Positions 1-13,319 of a stretch of DNA of 64,000 bases are shown here, piece after piece; positions within the stretch are counted from its first letter, which is position 1, and each line of letters begins with the position of its first letter. The notes below the pieces were generated by a model. It saw nothing but the letters and a program-made list of their open reading frames with translations, was not told where the DNA came from and ran no database searches. This DNA is from Torreya grandis (taxonomy: Eukaryota > Streptophyta > Pinopsida > Cupressales > Taxaceae): the NCBI GenBank assembly GCA_037957365.1, contig JARHVA010000250.1, forward strand, positions 5,799,001 through 5,863,000, written 5' to 3'. Made by a program: the position numbers and the translations under genes.

Positions 1-765
1 TAACATCTTTATTCTCTCTAATTTATCCACCAGTCATAAGGATAAAGTCTTGGATAAGTCTAAAGAATATTAAAGCCAAGTTGAATTTGTCATTTACAAA
101 GTTTCAAAAGATAAATCACATGTTGAATTCATTGAAGAATCACTATTACACACATACACCTAATAGGGAGAAAAACATGTAGTTTAATTTTAGTCTTCAG
201 AGTATTGGATATGTAAGTAATGCTCAACCATTCATTGGGTCAGCTCAACCCACCTATTAACCCATTTTGAAATCCTATACCTAGTTTTTAAAGTTGACCT
301 AGGGTTTCATAGATAAGGAAATAAGGTTTTGAAATTGTATGTGTACCTAGATCTCAAGACCACACATAGATATCATATAAAAGAAGGCATAGAGACCTAT
401 ATGCAAATAGATAATTAAAATACACTCATACAAATTTGTCAAGTTTTAGATGTTAATGCCAATTGGTTCCATCTAAAAGGTAATGAATTTGTCTAGGTGC
501 ATATAGAGATTCAATTTTTGATTTGAGTGATTTTGGTCCAATTTCCTACCCTTAAACTAGCTAGATTCAATGTATGACCTAAAAATTATATAAAAACTCT
601 AAGTATCTTATCCATCTAGGTATTTTTTATTTATAGCAAGTGAAATCAGGGCAATTAAATTCTACATTTACATTTAGATTTGTGTTTTTTCTGTATTTCA
701 AATAATCTAAATTAGTTCAAATTTATACCTTATTAAGTTCACAAAAATAAAAATAATGTAAACCA
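1..765 (+). mobile_element. 5' LTR of element A (left end outside window)
   Basis: This stretch is a direct, diverged copy of 6,513-7,179 plus 13,213-13,319. Shared phrases include 'acatgtagttt', 'ggatatgtaagta' and 'gacctagggttt' in the same order. The two copies flank a region with a gag relic, and the right-hand copy is preceded by a polypurine tract, so they are read as the two LTRs of one + strand element. The terminus is placed at 'gtaaacca' because similarity to the right copy fades there. No convincing primer-binding site follows. Divergence by eye is high, so this is an old insertion. Confidence 0.7.
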
Positions 766-1854
766 TTTTGATGAACCTACATATTGTCTAGAATATTAAA
801 AAACTAGGTTTCACCTTAGGGTTTCATTTTTATTTTTAGGGTTTCTATTTATTTATATAAATCTTATTTTTCAATCCTAATTTTTGAATTTCCTTTATTC
901 AAAAATTATACATGGTTATAATGGATGAACATGGTTTATGTTTCTTTACTCAAGCATATGATTATAATCATTAATGTTGTATTCCTTTAATATGCACAAT
1001 TTGTAAAAATTATTTAGTTACCTGGGTCCAATATTTGTGCACTAATAAGGCTTAAATTAATAATGAACAATATTTAGCCTTTCATAACCATATTATAGTG
1101 TTATTCAATCTAAGTTGTTTCCTATTACCACTAGATGCCAAAGGGCATGCATGACTCCTTTTGCTCCTCTTACTCCCATTATTCACCCAAAGCTTATATT
1201 ACATTCTACAATACATGTTGTCACTACTATAAGATATATATTACACCATCTCTATGGACTTATTATGAATATTAAATTTGAAAATGATTATGAACAATAA
1301 ATAATTACTATGGATATCAATATAGGAAATGAATAAAAGACAATTAACTCAATATTTCTACATGAACCCAAAAATGCATGATGCAATATAATATGTAACA
1401 TTATATTAAATAAAAATGTTAAATAAGTTTGTCAAATATAAGGAACAATATGACCCCTTTAATGATTTATATCAACCTTTTAGATTTACTAATTCCTCTA
1501 TGAGTATTCAGACTATTACTAGTGATATTATTCATATGTATACACTTTTCGATATTCATGTGATGTCCACCCAAAATTTGGGGGAAATAAAAAGGTTTCT
1601 ATCAGATTACTATGCCTATGCCTAGAGATTCAACATATGTACACCATATCATAGATACTTATGACATAATCATCCTTACCTACTACACGATCCCTCAAGC
1701 ATATTGTTACAACTCTATAAGTAAAGCTATTGAAGTTAGAGAAAGATGATTCTAGAGCAAGTCATTCAATGTATTCTCATGCATTTCTTTATAATCCATT
1801 AGCCCCAAAGATCTCAAATTGTCTCATACCTATGGTTTCATATATTATATACTT
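766..1854 (+). other. 5' internal region of element A, no gene recognised
   Basis: AT-rich sequence between the 5' LTR and the gag relic. Short open stretches of 60-70 codons occur (for example 1,416-1,625), but none carries a motif I recognise. It is probably leader plus the decayed start of gag. Confidence 0.5.
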
Positions 1855-2275
1855 CCCTTTTATGATGGTAAAGGTTATCCAACATAACACTTAAGATCCT
1901 TTCATGCAACGTGTTTAGATTATGCATCCAATTACAGATTATTAACCAAGTTGTTTCCACAAATTCTTTAGGAATATTATTTTTAACAGTTATATGATCT
2001 TCCATTCCAATTACTTAAGTCATTCAATCCTTTATAAAATCAATTTATAACATAATTTTATATCAATATTAGTGATAAATTATCTTATTCTCAAATGGAA
2101 AAACTTAAGCAAGGATTCAATGACCAATTAGTGACTATGTGCTTCTATATAAGACCATGCTTTATCATGATAAATCCTATGTCTAAAAATGATTTAAAAT
2201 ATATATTCAAACTAAATTTTATTTCTCATCTCCATAAATCCATTATATTTAATAAATTTAAATAATTTCATGAGT
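1855..2275 (+). pseudogene. Relic gag capsid of element A
   Basis: Read in the frame starting at 1,855, the translation opens with a 'PFYDGKGYPT' motif, then an 'HLRSFHATC' helix. It continues with 'LTKLFP', 'LLKSFNPL', and 'KLSYSQMEKLKQGFND' near 2,085-2,130. This follows the retrotransposon gag (retrotrans_gag family) layout: a substrate-like F-D-G start, the 'LF' block, the 'F...F' block and the 'L.QG..E' block. Gag would form the virus-like particle. In-frame TAA/TAG codons interrupt it at positions where Gln is expected (for example before HLRSF, before EYYF and before NQFI), so it is non-functional. Frame is otherwise held for about 130 codons. The rest of gag and pol cannot be followed reliably. 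Family assignment to Ty3/gypsy-like gag is inference. Confidence 0.6.
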
Positions 2276-5200
2276 TATAACATATAGTTTGAGATCAAGA
2301 AGTTAATAGATAGCTTTGAATAATCTCAAGTATGTGCCTAACACTACAACTACATTAACTATAAATTTTCAAAGGAAACTGAGTTATAAGGTTAAATCAA
2401 ACAATGCTAATAATCAAGAAAAGACAATAGTTAATGTGTATCAAAACCTACTGATTAGATAATCCTATCCAATCCACAAAGTATATTTTTTTACAATTAC
2501 CTAGACTTCCTTATATCTTGCTACCAAAGTTACTAGAGTGTAAGCTTATCTCTCTCCCTATATCATAAGAGGTTTATATTATTACATCTACACCTAGTAG
2601 ATATGACAATGATGCATATTGTGACTATCATTGATGTGTTGGCATTATTCAAATAGATACTTTAATCTATGGCAAAAGATATACTATCTGATTGATGAAA
2701 ACATTTTTGAGCTTAACAAACCTATAAAATATTCAATACCACAACCAAATGGGAATGAAAAGTTTAAAAATTATTTCCAACCCCCTTAAAAATAATGTGA
2801 CAAACAAAACTAAGGATACTACTAAGATGCATATGACATACAATGTGCATCCTCCTCCTCCAAAATATGATCACCCATTGGATGGTATTTTTGATACACT
2901 TACATGTACATATGCATAATAATATAAAGTAACATTTGATGAAAATGCTATTGTGGATGATGATCTTACATTATATCATTTTTTATTCAATCATACATTG
3001 ATTCATAACCTATACATAGTTTCATGGATGAAAATTTTCAAGTGAAGAAAATTATACGATGAAACTTGTTCATAATGTTTAATATACAAATGATGACTTG
3101 ATGGACACAAAAAAGATATTTAAAGGATTTGACGACAAGTAAAAACACCTCTTATGATGCATTATGATACTTCTTAAGGCATATCCTACAATAATTTCTA
3201 TCTTATTCCTAATATTACCAAGAATATGAATATTTGGTATGTTTTTGGGACACCCTTGTATACATAAGCTTCATTTAGTACCATATTTAATACAAAAATG
3301 TGTCAAATATATACATGACAATTTGATGGTCACAATTTTAGGTGATTCATATGAGTATCCTATTCAATGAGAGGCATTTATTCTTCCACTCCTACCTTCA
3401 TCACATTTGGTTAGTTCACCTATTCAGGATCATTATACATAGGTATTTAATTTACCTATTTATGATCATCCTATATAGTCAGTCATGAAACCTACTAAGG
3501 TTCATTCTGCATAGACATTTTTGAGGATAATAGTTTACTTTCCTAGGCAACTAGTAATTCAATGCCCATTACATAAGAGGGTCATTTAGGACTCATGAAA
3601 ACCATTATCTAATCCAAGTCCTAATATAGTGTTACATATAGTTTGTATTGTTCCATAGAAACCGCAATCACATGTTTATCTTACTATATAAATTTTTTTG
3701 TAGGATATTATGCTACCTAGAGTCATTCATCATACACAAGATCCTATGAGTTATATTTAGATACAATTACACATGAAACTACTCACTCATGAAAGGTGAC
3801 TATTTACATATTAGATATAGGACTTAAAAATGATCATCCCCTTTATGGGGTAATTGGTTATCATTTATATATTTGTGTAAAATATTTCAAAAAATAAAAA
3901 ATAAAATATTAGGATGTAAGACTAACATGTTTTCTAGATACATTGTTCATTTATGATTTTTAACATGGTTAGTATATCAAATATACTTTTTCATAATCAC
4001 ATACATTTAACAGTATATATGAGTGAGATGTAGGAGATGCAAGATACACACGATACATGGATGCATAGATGTAAGACATTTGTATATGAAAGGAGCATTG
4101 TTAATGTTAGGGGTATCTCATCCCATAGGTTACATTGATACATATTATATAGTTATATAACCTTAAATTAATCATGTTGAGCTACATTTACTATTTACAC
4201 ATGTTATGCTCTTTATTATATTATATATAGTGTTACATTTTATGGATATACTACTTTACTATGTTGTGACATTGTTATTAATTGATAGTGTAGACTAGTT
4301 TAACTTTTTTTATGATTAATTAATGTTGTTTCATTTTTCAATAGGTCAATCATTGATTACACTTATTTAATTTTTTCGTAGTATGTGACATTTTGTGATT
4401 GAGTGTATCATTATATGCCACTTTATTTGGCCCTTGGACTTTTTTAAGGATTTTATTGATTGGGATTTCATTACATGAATTTTTATTGGGCACTTGCTTT
4501 CTTTTAAAACTATTACTCATTGATATTTTCTTTTAATGACTTCTCTTTGTGTGCATCCATTTTAGTTTTGTTATTATAATTCTATTACATGTGCTTATAT
4601 TGTGTGCATCATGGCCATGACATTGTATGTTTATGAATGGATAAAACTAGGATTGTCTGTTGAGATTTTTTATTTCTTTGAGTTTGTTATGTTATGATAT
4701 ATATCATGCCCTTCCCCATTTATGTTTATTTCCATAAATAAAATCATGGATCTTACTATGTATTTAATTATTCAATACTTACATCAATGATGGTTATTTC
4801 TACATGCTTAATTACTATATCTATATTGACATGAAACTTGTATGCCCAACACTACATGTCTCATATATGTTTTTACAAATTATTCATTATTATGATGACA
4901 TATTCTCTACATGTTAGCACACACTTATACATGGTTACATACTTTCGCATAGCATGATGCAATTAATTATTTTATTTTGAGATGATTAATTCTTGGACTA
5001 AATATTTTACCTCAAAGGGGGCATATTAGTGGGCTTGTTATAGATAATCAAGTCTCCATGAACAATAAATTTAGATTTTACACAAATTACAAGATTTAAA
5101 TATATTATATTGATTCATAATATGGTACATATATTTATATATTGGGACAAATATTTTCATATTAAAACACATTTTATAGGAACAAAATCTACATGTATTT

Positions 5201-6029
5201 AGATATTTATAGATGAAGGGAAATTTCAGGGGTATATGCAAATATTTTATAGGAACACGACTTAATTTTTTCATATTTTCCAAGGTTTTGGGAAAATGAA
5301 ATATATATGAATATCATTATATATCATGTTGACACTTATTGGATTATATTTTTGGGTAGGGACATTGTTCATGCACATATACACTATTAAATTTTTCTAT
5401 TTTTGGCATCAACGGTACCTAGAAATGAGAACTTTGAATCTATAAGTCCATTTGAAGTGGTAATTTAGTTAAAAGAGTAATGTTATTGAGGTTTAACATA
5501 TTCAATGACATAGGTATTACTCAATAATCCTAATATAAATTTCCCACATTTCATCTTGGGTTTAAAATCAGTTACACATGAGTAGTGCGATTAAGGTTGA
5601 ATGACACAAATGACCTAGGGAATACTCCATTCTCAATGATGGTATGGAAATTTATTTTTACAACCCATTGCCTTAAATTAGTATATAAATTATGGGCATG
5701 ATCACACTTAAATATTTGAAGTGACTAAATAAAAAATTATAATTTTCTAATGCTTAAACAAGGAAACATCATCTCAAATGCCATGACACATGGAAACATG
5801 GTTCACCCACTTACATATGCATTCCTTCCATGCCCTTTAAGTTTAAAAATTTTCAATTTCATTTCCAATTTTATATTTCATACATGTAAATTGATTGCTA
5901 CATTTTAATTTTAGGTTGCATGGATCAAGTTGTGCATTCGGAGCATCATACTAAAGATAAAGCATGTCATACACACTTAGGTACATATCTTTACCCTTTT
6001 ACTATAACATTGTATTTTATTTCAATACT
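2276..6029 (+). other. 3' internal region of element A, heavily decayed
   Basis: About 3.7 kb of AT-rich sequence inside element A. Stretches such as 2,840-3,050 and 3,190-3,600 read like old coding sequence with many Gln-type stops, but no protease, reverse transcriptase or integrase motif is visible. Element A may have been non-autonomous, or its pol may have decayed beyond recognition by eye. Confidence 0.45.
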
Positions 6030-6045
6030 AAAATAAAAGGGGGAA
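6030..6045 (+). other. Polypurine tract of element A
   Basis: A purine run (AAAATAAAAGGGGGAA) lies a few bases before the start of the right-hand LTR at TGACACTAAA. This is the expected place for the plus-strand primer of an LTR retrotransposon and fixes the element on the + strand. Confidence 0.7.
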
Positions 6046-6050
6046 TTTTT

Positions 6051-7179
6051 TGACACTAAAATATGGTATTAGATACTTGGGAATGTCATTTTTGACCTAC
6101 CTTCACCCTACATGAATTATGCATACATATATGGTTCTTATTCACACTTATCTCACATCCACATCATTTACATGGGTATGACCTCCCTAATTTATTATTA
6201 GTCACCTATAGTAATTCCATAATATATGTTTAACCCACTCAAAATCATACTCATAGTATATCTAGATCATTAGATTAGTATCCCTCCTTCCTATACAAAT
6301 CCATTAGAATCTTACTATGTCATAATTTTTGACTTGTCTAAACCTTACGAACTTATCCCATGCCAAGTAAAGGCCAATTTTCAAATTCAAATCATTTGTA
6401 TGTGTCATATTTTAATTTTTTTGGCATGATAAAGTACCTAAATAGTTGCATATAAATACATAATAGGTCTAAGCCCATTTCATATCTAGTATTTGTCAAG
6501 TAAGCCTAACATTTACACATTCAAAAGAATTACCTTATTCTCTCCAATTCAGCCATCAGTCACAAGTATTAGGTCTTAGAAAAGTTTGAAGATTATAAAA
6601 TTGAAGCCAAATTTATCATTTTATATCTTTCAAAAGGTATATCACACATTTTATTCATTAAAGGATCACTATTTCACACATACAACTAATAGGAATAACT
6701 ACATGTAGTTTGATTTTCTTCTTTGGATTAATGGATATGTAAGTAGTGCTCAATCATTTATTGGGGGATTGGAGGTAACTCAACCCACATTTTTTCCCAT
6801 TTTTAGGCCTAAACCTAGTGTCTAATGTGGACCTAGGGTTTTAAAAAGAAGGAAATGAGTTTGTGGAGTTGCGAACACAAATAAATCTCAAGATATCACA
6901 TAGAGACAATTTACAATTAGGTGCAATGATCTGTATAGAAATAAATAATAAAAATCCACTTAGATGAGTCTATCAGGTTTTAGACATTAATGTTATTTGA
7001 TAAAATCCAAAATTTTATGAATATGTCTAGGCAAGTCTAGAGATTTAGTCCCTGATCCAAGTGAATCTTGATCCAATTTCCTACCCTTTCTACCACCTAC
7101 ATTCAATCTCAAACCTACACAATACAAAATAATGCTAAGTATATTATCCTTTTACATATTTTCTATTTATTTCAAGTGT
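6051..7179 (+). mobile_element. 3' LTR of element A, first part (split by copia)
   Basis: Starts with TGACACTAAA directly after the polypurine tract. From about 6,513 on it aligns with window positions 1 to about 640. The copia element at 7,180-13,212 interrupts it, and the last 107 bp of the LTR lie beyond that insertion. Reassembled length is about 1.24 kb. A TATA-box candidate sits at 6,451. Confidence 0.75.
6451..6458 (+). promoter_or_regulatory. TATA box candidate in LTR of element A
   Basis: TATAAATA about 400 bp into the LTR, the kind of position used for the U3 promoter. It comes before the part shared with the window's first bases, so the matching site in the 5' LTR is outside the window. 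Confidence 0.4.
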
Positions 7180-7523
7180 TGTTAGGACTATCCTAAATGA
7201 TTACTTCACTATATGTGGATTAATAATAAAAATGTAAATTCAAATTTCCTAAATTAGTTATCCTAACTTAGTTATCTCAATCCCACTATTTGTGGGTGGT
7301 TGTTATAATATTATTAGAATAATAGTCCTGAATGATTCTTGTAGGGGTAGTTTAGGGGAAGTTATTTCTACATATGTTCCATCATTTATTAAGATTAATC
7401 ATCCACCTTATGTGTATGTGATAAGATAGTTAAATTCCTCTAAGAATTGTTACCATAGCTTCATTTTGTAATGATCAGAATTCATTTAATAGATTATTAT
7501 ATTCTAATTTTTTTTTAATATGT
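7180..7523 (+). mobile_element. 5' LTR of the copia element
   Basis: Starts TGTTAGGACTA and matches 12,879-13,212 over its whole length. Shared blocks in the same order include 'tgtggattaataataaaa', 'tctcaatcccactatttgtg', 'atgattc.tgtagggg' and 'catccaccttatgtg'. It is followed at about 7,523 by TAGTATTAAAACA, a plausible decayed form of the usual copia primer-binding site TGGTATCAGAGCA. The exact end is uncertain by about 12 bp. Confidence 0.85.
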
Positions 7524-7535
7524 AGTATTAAAACA

Positions 7536-8799
7536 TTCTGACTCTGATCCTATGAAAGGTCTATGAAATTATCAAGATGATTCTAGTGGTTCTAGAGAGA
7601 GGCTTGAGTAATAAATAAGCCATAGTGATTAATGCCTCCTCTTACGCCGAAACCCTATCCACACCCACATTGATAATGCACATGATTTATGGTAGTAGAA
7701 ATGTATTTGTAGAAGCATTCATAAAGTTTAGTTTTAAAATCATTCTTAGCAAATACCACCATTCAACTCTTCAAAACTACCATCCTTCTAACATATCCAC
7801 CTTAAGGAGTATTAGAACAACCAAGGATATGATTATAATATCAAGGGTGGTGTGAAAACTATTTAAGGCACCTTACATAGCCAAAAATACTTTATATTAT
7901 GCCAAACTACCTTCCAAAACTACATGTTCCTTTTTCCTTTGCTACAAATTTAAATCAAAACTACTTTTTCTTAACCTATGGTATCGAGAAAAGGTATGGT
8001 TTTATTGATTTATAACCTTTAAATAGAATTTTTGTCTTAAATATTTTTGATATAATGCATCAAGGAATTGGTAACAATTTACTTTACTAAAAGTTAGACA
8101 AGTGGGAGGTCTAGAGTTCAAGTCATATTATTTTAAAGTCAATTTTGCCCTTTTGTATAAAGACAAAATAGGAAAAAGACAAAAAGGGTGGTATTGTTTT
8201 CAATAGAGGTTGAAAATTTATTTGTAAAAGCCAATGAGGGTATTTTTTCATTGTAATAAGGTGGATATTCTATTTTCCTTAAACAAATTTTGACTTTTTG
8301 AATATTATACAATTGTAAAATTACTAAATAAAATTGAATGTTGTATTACATAAACACTAGTTTAAAACTCAACTACAACATTTAGTGTAATTTATGCCTT
8401 TAGCTCATGTTTACGTGTAATGTCATCATGTTTAAGCTAATGCATACATATTATACTATAAATATAATAACAACATCTAAACATCATCCCTATAAATTTT
8501 CAAGGATAAATAAGGAACTTTCACTCATTTTCCATCTCTCCATTACTCATTCAACCCAATCAAATGGCATAAACATAGGTGAAAATTCTAAGTATAGAGA
8601 GAAGTTATGCCCATGTATGTGGAATTACATATAAGTAGGTGTTAATGATAATATGAACCCATTTTAGTACTATATAGGTACCACATATTATTCTCTTTCA
8701 CATACGTTAACACCTCTTTCAAAAAGAAAAGATTCTTCCATATACTGATAGGTATATCAGAAGGGTGCATATATAGAAAGGTTTAATATATTGGTCTAA
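7536..8799 (+). other. Leader region of copia, no gene recognised
   Basis: About 1.3 kb between the primer-binding site and the first coding traces. Two open stretches of about 75 codons (7,625-7,855 and 8,407-8,634) show no recognisable motif and are probably chance frames. Confidence 0.5.
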
Positions 8800-10712
8800 T
8801 GGTTACTAAAAGTGATATGGAACCTTCCCATCACCAAAAGTCTTGACCATGGCCACAAACGCTCCTATATTTTTGTTAGATTATCAACTACTTATTCTAC
8901 TTGGGAAAAAAATCAAAACACAACTAGAATATGAGGAAATTTTACCTATCATTAATGGCACATACACATGATATGCCTTTGAAATCAATAAACATCATAA
9001 GTTTTATAAATCAAACTAGAAGGAAATTTTGGTTATCATGTTTTGGGTATCAGATGAGGTATAACCGATATACATGAGGCTACAATAGCTAAGGAAGCTT
9101 TGGATAAACTACAAATAATGTATGAGGCCAATAATGAAAGCACAATTCTACACCTATAGATTCAACTTCATTCTATAAAATTAAATATATGTGAAAAAGT
9201 AGATAATTTTCTAATATTCAATTTCAACCCTAAGGGCATCTCTCTAAGCATTGGGTGAGATAGTAATAGATGCCTTTATTGTACCGATTATCTTGAGAGC
9301 ATTTCCACCCTCTTATAGAATTTTTGTGACTATCATGAAAGTTATAGAAAAAACTACCATTTAAAAATTTTGTCAACATATTAAAATAAAAAGATTGTGT
9401 AATTGTTGAATAAAAAGATGAAGAACATGCTCTTTCTTCTAATCAACAAAAATGGATGAAACCCATCAAGTATTCTAAGCAATATCCAAAATAGAGTAAT
9501 CAACAAAATCAACCAAGAAATAAATATCAAAAACAATGTCTAATTTGTGTTCATAAGAGATGAGATAAAATATTGTTAGTATACTACATTCGAAAAGGAA
9601 TCATCTAATGGCTAGAATCCCAATATCTAAAATCATCCCTAATGAATCAAATTAAATCACAAAGATAAAAAATGAAAATTGGCAAAAGACAACACAAAAA
9701 TAAGGTAGCTTAAATGATTAGGAATACAACTCTAAATATGTGTAATTATTGAATTCTACTCACTTCCATGAGGAATTTACTTCACAAATTGTTATTTGGT
9801 ATGTTGATTTGGGTACCATAAAACACATGATTGGCCACAAAGATTGGTTCTTCACTTTTCAAGACACACCCAAAAAAAATCACGTTTCTTTGGGTGATGA
9901 TACCTCATATAATGTCCAATAGATTGAAAACATTGCATTACCTCTTGGAACACAAAATTATAAAATTACATACGTATTATATGTATCTAGTTTAACCAAA
10001 AAACTATTATCAGTCAGTTAACTATAGGATCATAACTTGAAGATTGATTTTGACTATAAAGGTGGAATAAAAATGTGTTTTATTTAAAATCAATCCAAAA
10101 TCTCTAAAATTATTGCACAAGCTTCTAATGTGGGCTAAATGTTTCAACTTGGATTTATTCATAAAAATAATCAAGCACTTATTACAAAGTATACATACTC
10201 ATCATAGTTATGGCATAAATATTTGTTCACATGAGTTTTGGATATCTTGACACACTTCACCATTTTGATATGGTGAAAGGATTACCACCTCTCAAAAAAG
10301 GTATAGATAAATGTCAAATTGTTTAATTGGAAAAAAAATATAGAGATCCATTTCAAAATGTACATTTAGGGCCCATACAAAACTTGACCTGGTGTATACC
10401 AATCTTTATATAACCATAAAACCTAATCATGTTGGGTTTAAATGCTTCATACTCTTTGTTGATGATTACTCATGAAAAATGTGTGTATACTATATCAAAA
10501 CCAAGGATCAATCCTTTGAAACTTTCAATAAATTCAAATTTGTCAAAACATATATTAGTCATAAAATAAAAACCCTCTACTTAGATCGAGTGGGGAATAC
10601 ACCAATAATAAGTTCAAATATTTTTTGGAAGAAAATGGTATTCGTATGCCACAAAAAAATGCTTTTGTTGAATGGAGAATTCATATTATCATGTAAATGG
10701 TGTGATGTATGA
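8800..10712 (+). pseudogene. Copia gag and integrase relic
   Basis: Degenerate 5' half of a Ty1/copia polyprotein. A gag_pre-integrs-like segment is visible near 10,210-10,350 ('GYLDTLHHFDMVKGLPPLKKG', then a C and 'KKYRDPF'). It is followed by the integrase core around 10,455-10,680: 'FVDDYS', 'VYYIKTKDQSFETFNKF', 'HKIKTLYLDR' where family members have L-R-S-D-R/N-G-G-E, and 'VCHKKM'. The second catalytic Asp context is altered (DRVGN for D-N/R-G-G-E) and the frame is broken by several stops. The gag part (8,800-9,700) is barely readable. Integrase would have joined the cDNA to target DNA. The protein cannot be functional. Confidence 0.7.
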
Positions 10713-11329
10713 CCAATGATTTAGGCTTAGAAAAGACTTTTTGGGTAGAGGTAGTTAAAAGTATAGTATATCTGATCAATAGAATTCCCACTACAAATCT
10801 TGATGGGGTAACATCATAGGAAGCATGGTCAGGGTGAAAGCCATCCATTGCACATCTTAGATTTTTTTGATGTAAAGCAAGTATGCACATTCCAAATAAG
10901 TAGAGAACTAAACTTGACATGTAGTTACAAAATTATATCTTATTAGGGTATGATGAAGAAGCACTCAGTTTTAGACTAATGGATCCAAATCCTAAGAAAA
11001 TCTACATTAATGAAGATATTGTGTTTTTTAAGAAAAAGTATGTAGAGGTTCTTTCCACAAGCTCACCTAATGAATAAATTAGTCCATAGTGAAAGAAAAA
11101 TATGGTTATCTATTAGATGAATACAATGATGATGGGAATAATGGTGAAGCTTTACCACCCACAAGCACCACTCAACATATGCCTAAATGGCATATAATTA
11201 CACTATGAGATTATAAAGTTAATGATGTTCTAGACACATCTACCATTGGACTAAAGACTCATAATATGGATCAAGAAGATGTCAATTTATCCTTAATGAG
11301 TATAATTTTTTAATATGTTAAGCCCTCTA

Positions 11330-12840
11330 TAGTTTAAAAATACCTAAATTCAAAACCTTAGAAAGATCCCATGGATATAAAATATAAGTCACTAATGGAC
11401 AATAAAACATGGTAGCTTGTAGACCTTCCACCAAGGAAGAAACCATTTATATGCAAAGAGATATTCAAGTCGAATTAAAAAATAGATGGCATTTTCAATA
11501 AGCATAAGGCAAGGTTGGTTATAAAGGGCTATGCTCATAAATAAGGCATTGACTATGAGGAGACTTTTACTCCCATGACTAAGATCAAAACTATCAGGAT
11601 GATTGTTTCTCTAGTTTCACAATTTGGCTGGAAAGTCCATTAAATGGACATAAAGAGTGAATTTCTTAACAAATATTTATAGGAATAAGTCTACATGACT
11701 AAACTAAAAGGTTATGTCATACTATAAAAATAAGATAAAATATATACACTTATCAAATCATTATATGGTCTTAAATAGGCTCCCTAGGAATGGTATATCA
11801 AAATTTATGAGCATATATTGAACCATGGATTCAAAAAGAACCCATATAATTAAAATCTCTACCTAAAACAACAAGGGGGACATGGTGATCATTGTAGTAT
11901 ATGTTGATGATATAGTCATCACTAGGAGTTTAGTGAAGATGATCAAGTCAACAAATAAATATCTAAATCGATCATTCAACATGATGAATCTTGAGCTTTT
12001 ACATTATTTTATTGGTTTGTAATTTTGGAAAAGATAATCACAACTTTGTTTCTCATATAAATAATGCCAAGACAACACTCAATAAGTTATGCATGATGGA
12101 TTTATATCCAATTTCCACACCTATAGAGACAATACTTCATTTTTATTGAATATATCCATCACCATAAGTAAATGTAGATCTATATTGACAGTTGATTGGG
12201 AGTCTCGTTTACTTGATATATATTAGGCTAAACATTAGCTATGTTGTCATTTATCTATCACGGTTCATGAAATATCCCAAAGTTTTCCATTAGAAAGCAA
12301 CAAAGCATATTTTAAGATACATTAGAGGAACCATGGATTTTTACCTATAATTTAAGAAAAATGATAACTTTTTATTGATATCATACACAAATTCAGATCA
12401 TGCTATGAAAATTGATTACATGAGATCTAATTCAGGATTTGTATTATTTTTAGGATCTATACTAATATTATGGGAGAATAAGAAAAAAATTATGTTTCAA
12501 GGTCCTCTACAGAATCAGAGTATCATGCAGTAGGAGGAGATATATATGAAGTGATTTGGTCTAGACATATACCTGAAGGATTTGGAATACCACATAATCA
12601 TCCAATAATCCTCCATGTAGACAACATAGGAGTAGTGAAGCTTGTTCATAATCATGTATTTCATGAGCACACAAAATACATTGAGGTGAAAGTATATTTA
12701 ATTCGTGAACATGTTCATAACAACAACATCTAGCTCTAATATTGCTTGAAAAATCAACAACGTACATATGTCTTCGCTAAGTCACTTGTATGGGAAAAAT
12801 TTGAGGCATTCAAAGAATTTATCTCCTATTCACTTGAATC
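11330..12840 (+). pseudogene. Copia reverse transcriptase and RNase H relic
   Basis: The reverse transcriptase is recognisable from about 11,395: 'ARLVIKGYA', 'GIDYEETFTPM', the 'MDIKSEFLN' block that holds the first catalytic Asp, 'VYMTKLKGYV', and 'SLYGLK.AP'. The catalytic box VVYVDDIVIT is intact at 11,894-11,923. RNase H follows with 'SRSSTESEYHAV' (about 12,497), 'LHVDNIGVVKL' and 'HTKYIEVKVYLIREHV' (to 12,733). The order integrase, reverse transcriptase, RNase H is the Ty1/copia order. At least ten in-frame stops are present. Many stand at Gln positions, for example in GLK-stop-AP, where the family has Q. Confidence 0.85.
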
Positions 12841-12852
12841 TATAACTAATTA

Positions 12853-12877
12853 AGGTGGGAAGGGTAGGGGTGTGGAT
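12853..12877 (+). other. Polypurine tract of copia
   Basis: A purine-rich run (AGGTGGGAAGGGTAGGGGTG) lies immediately before the 3' LTR, where the plus-strand primer of an LTR retrotransposon is expected. Confidence 0.75.
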
Positions 12878-12878
12878 A

Positions 12879-13212
12879 TGTTAGGACTAAAGTAGATACT
12901 TAATTCACCACATGTGGATTAATAATAAAAAAGTAATTTTAAATTTCCTAGCTTAGTTGTCTCAATCCCACTATTTGTGGGTTATTATTCTAATGTTGGA
13001 ATAACAATTTTAAATGATTCCTGTAGGGGAAATTTAGGGGAAATATGCTATTTTTTTCACATTTTAAATAATTTAGAAAGATTAGTCATCCACCTTATGT
13101 GGTTGTGATAAGGCAGTGCAATTCCTATGAGAATTTCTACCATAGCTTTATGTTTTACTGATCATAATTCCTTTAATAAATTGCTTATTCTATTTTTTTT
13201 TTAATAAATGCA
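12879..13212 (+). mobile_element. 3' LTR of the copia element
   Basis: Starts TGTTAGGACTA after the polypurine tract and ends near 'aaatgca'. By eye about 80-85% identical to the 5' LTR. Because this element sits within the 3' LTR of element A, it inserted after A. Confidence 0.85.
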
Positions 13213-13319
13213 ATCATAAAACTAGATTATAATTGGGTTTATTACTATATTTCATATAATATGAATGAGTTCAAAGTTCTATCATATTAAGTTTACACAA
13301 ATAAAAATAAGGTAAAACA
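13213..13319 (+). mobile_element. 3' LTR of element A, last part
   Basis: Resumes the alignment with window positions of about 655-765 ('atttca.ataat', 'gttcaaa', 'tattaagtt.aca', 'aaataaaaata'). Ends GTAAAACA, matching GTAAACCA at 765. This shows that the copia element is inserted inside the LTR. Confidence 0.7.

Noticed and set aside
7534..7552. 'ctgactctgatcc' as a reverse-oriented Met primer site
   Set aside because: The orientation disagrees with copia coding on the + strand; the decayed TAGTATTAAAACA just before it fits better.
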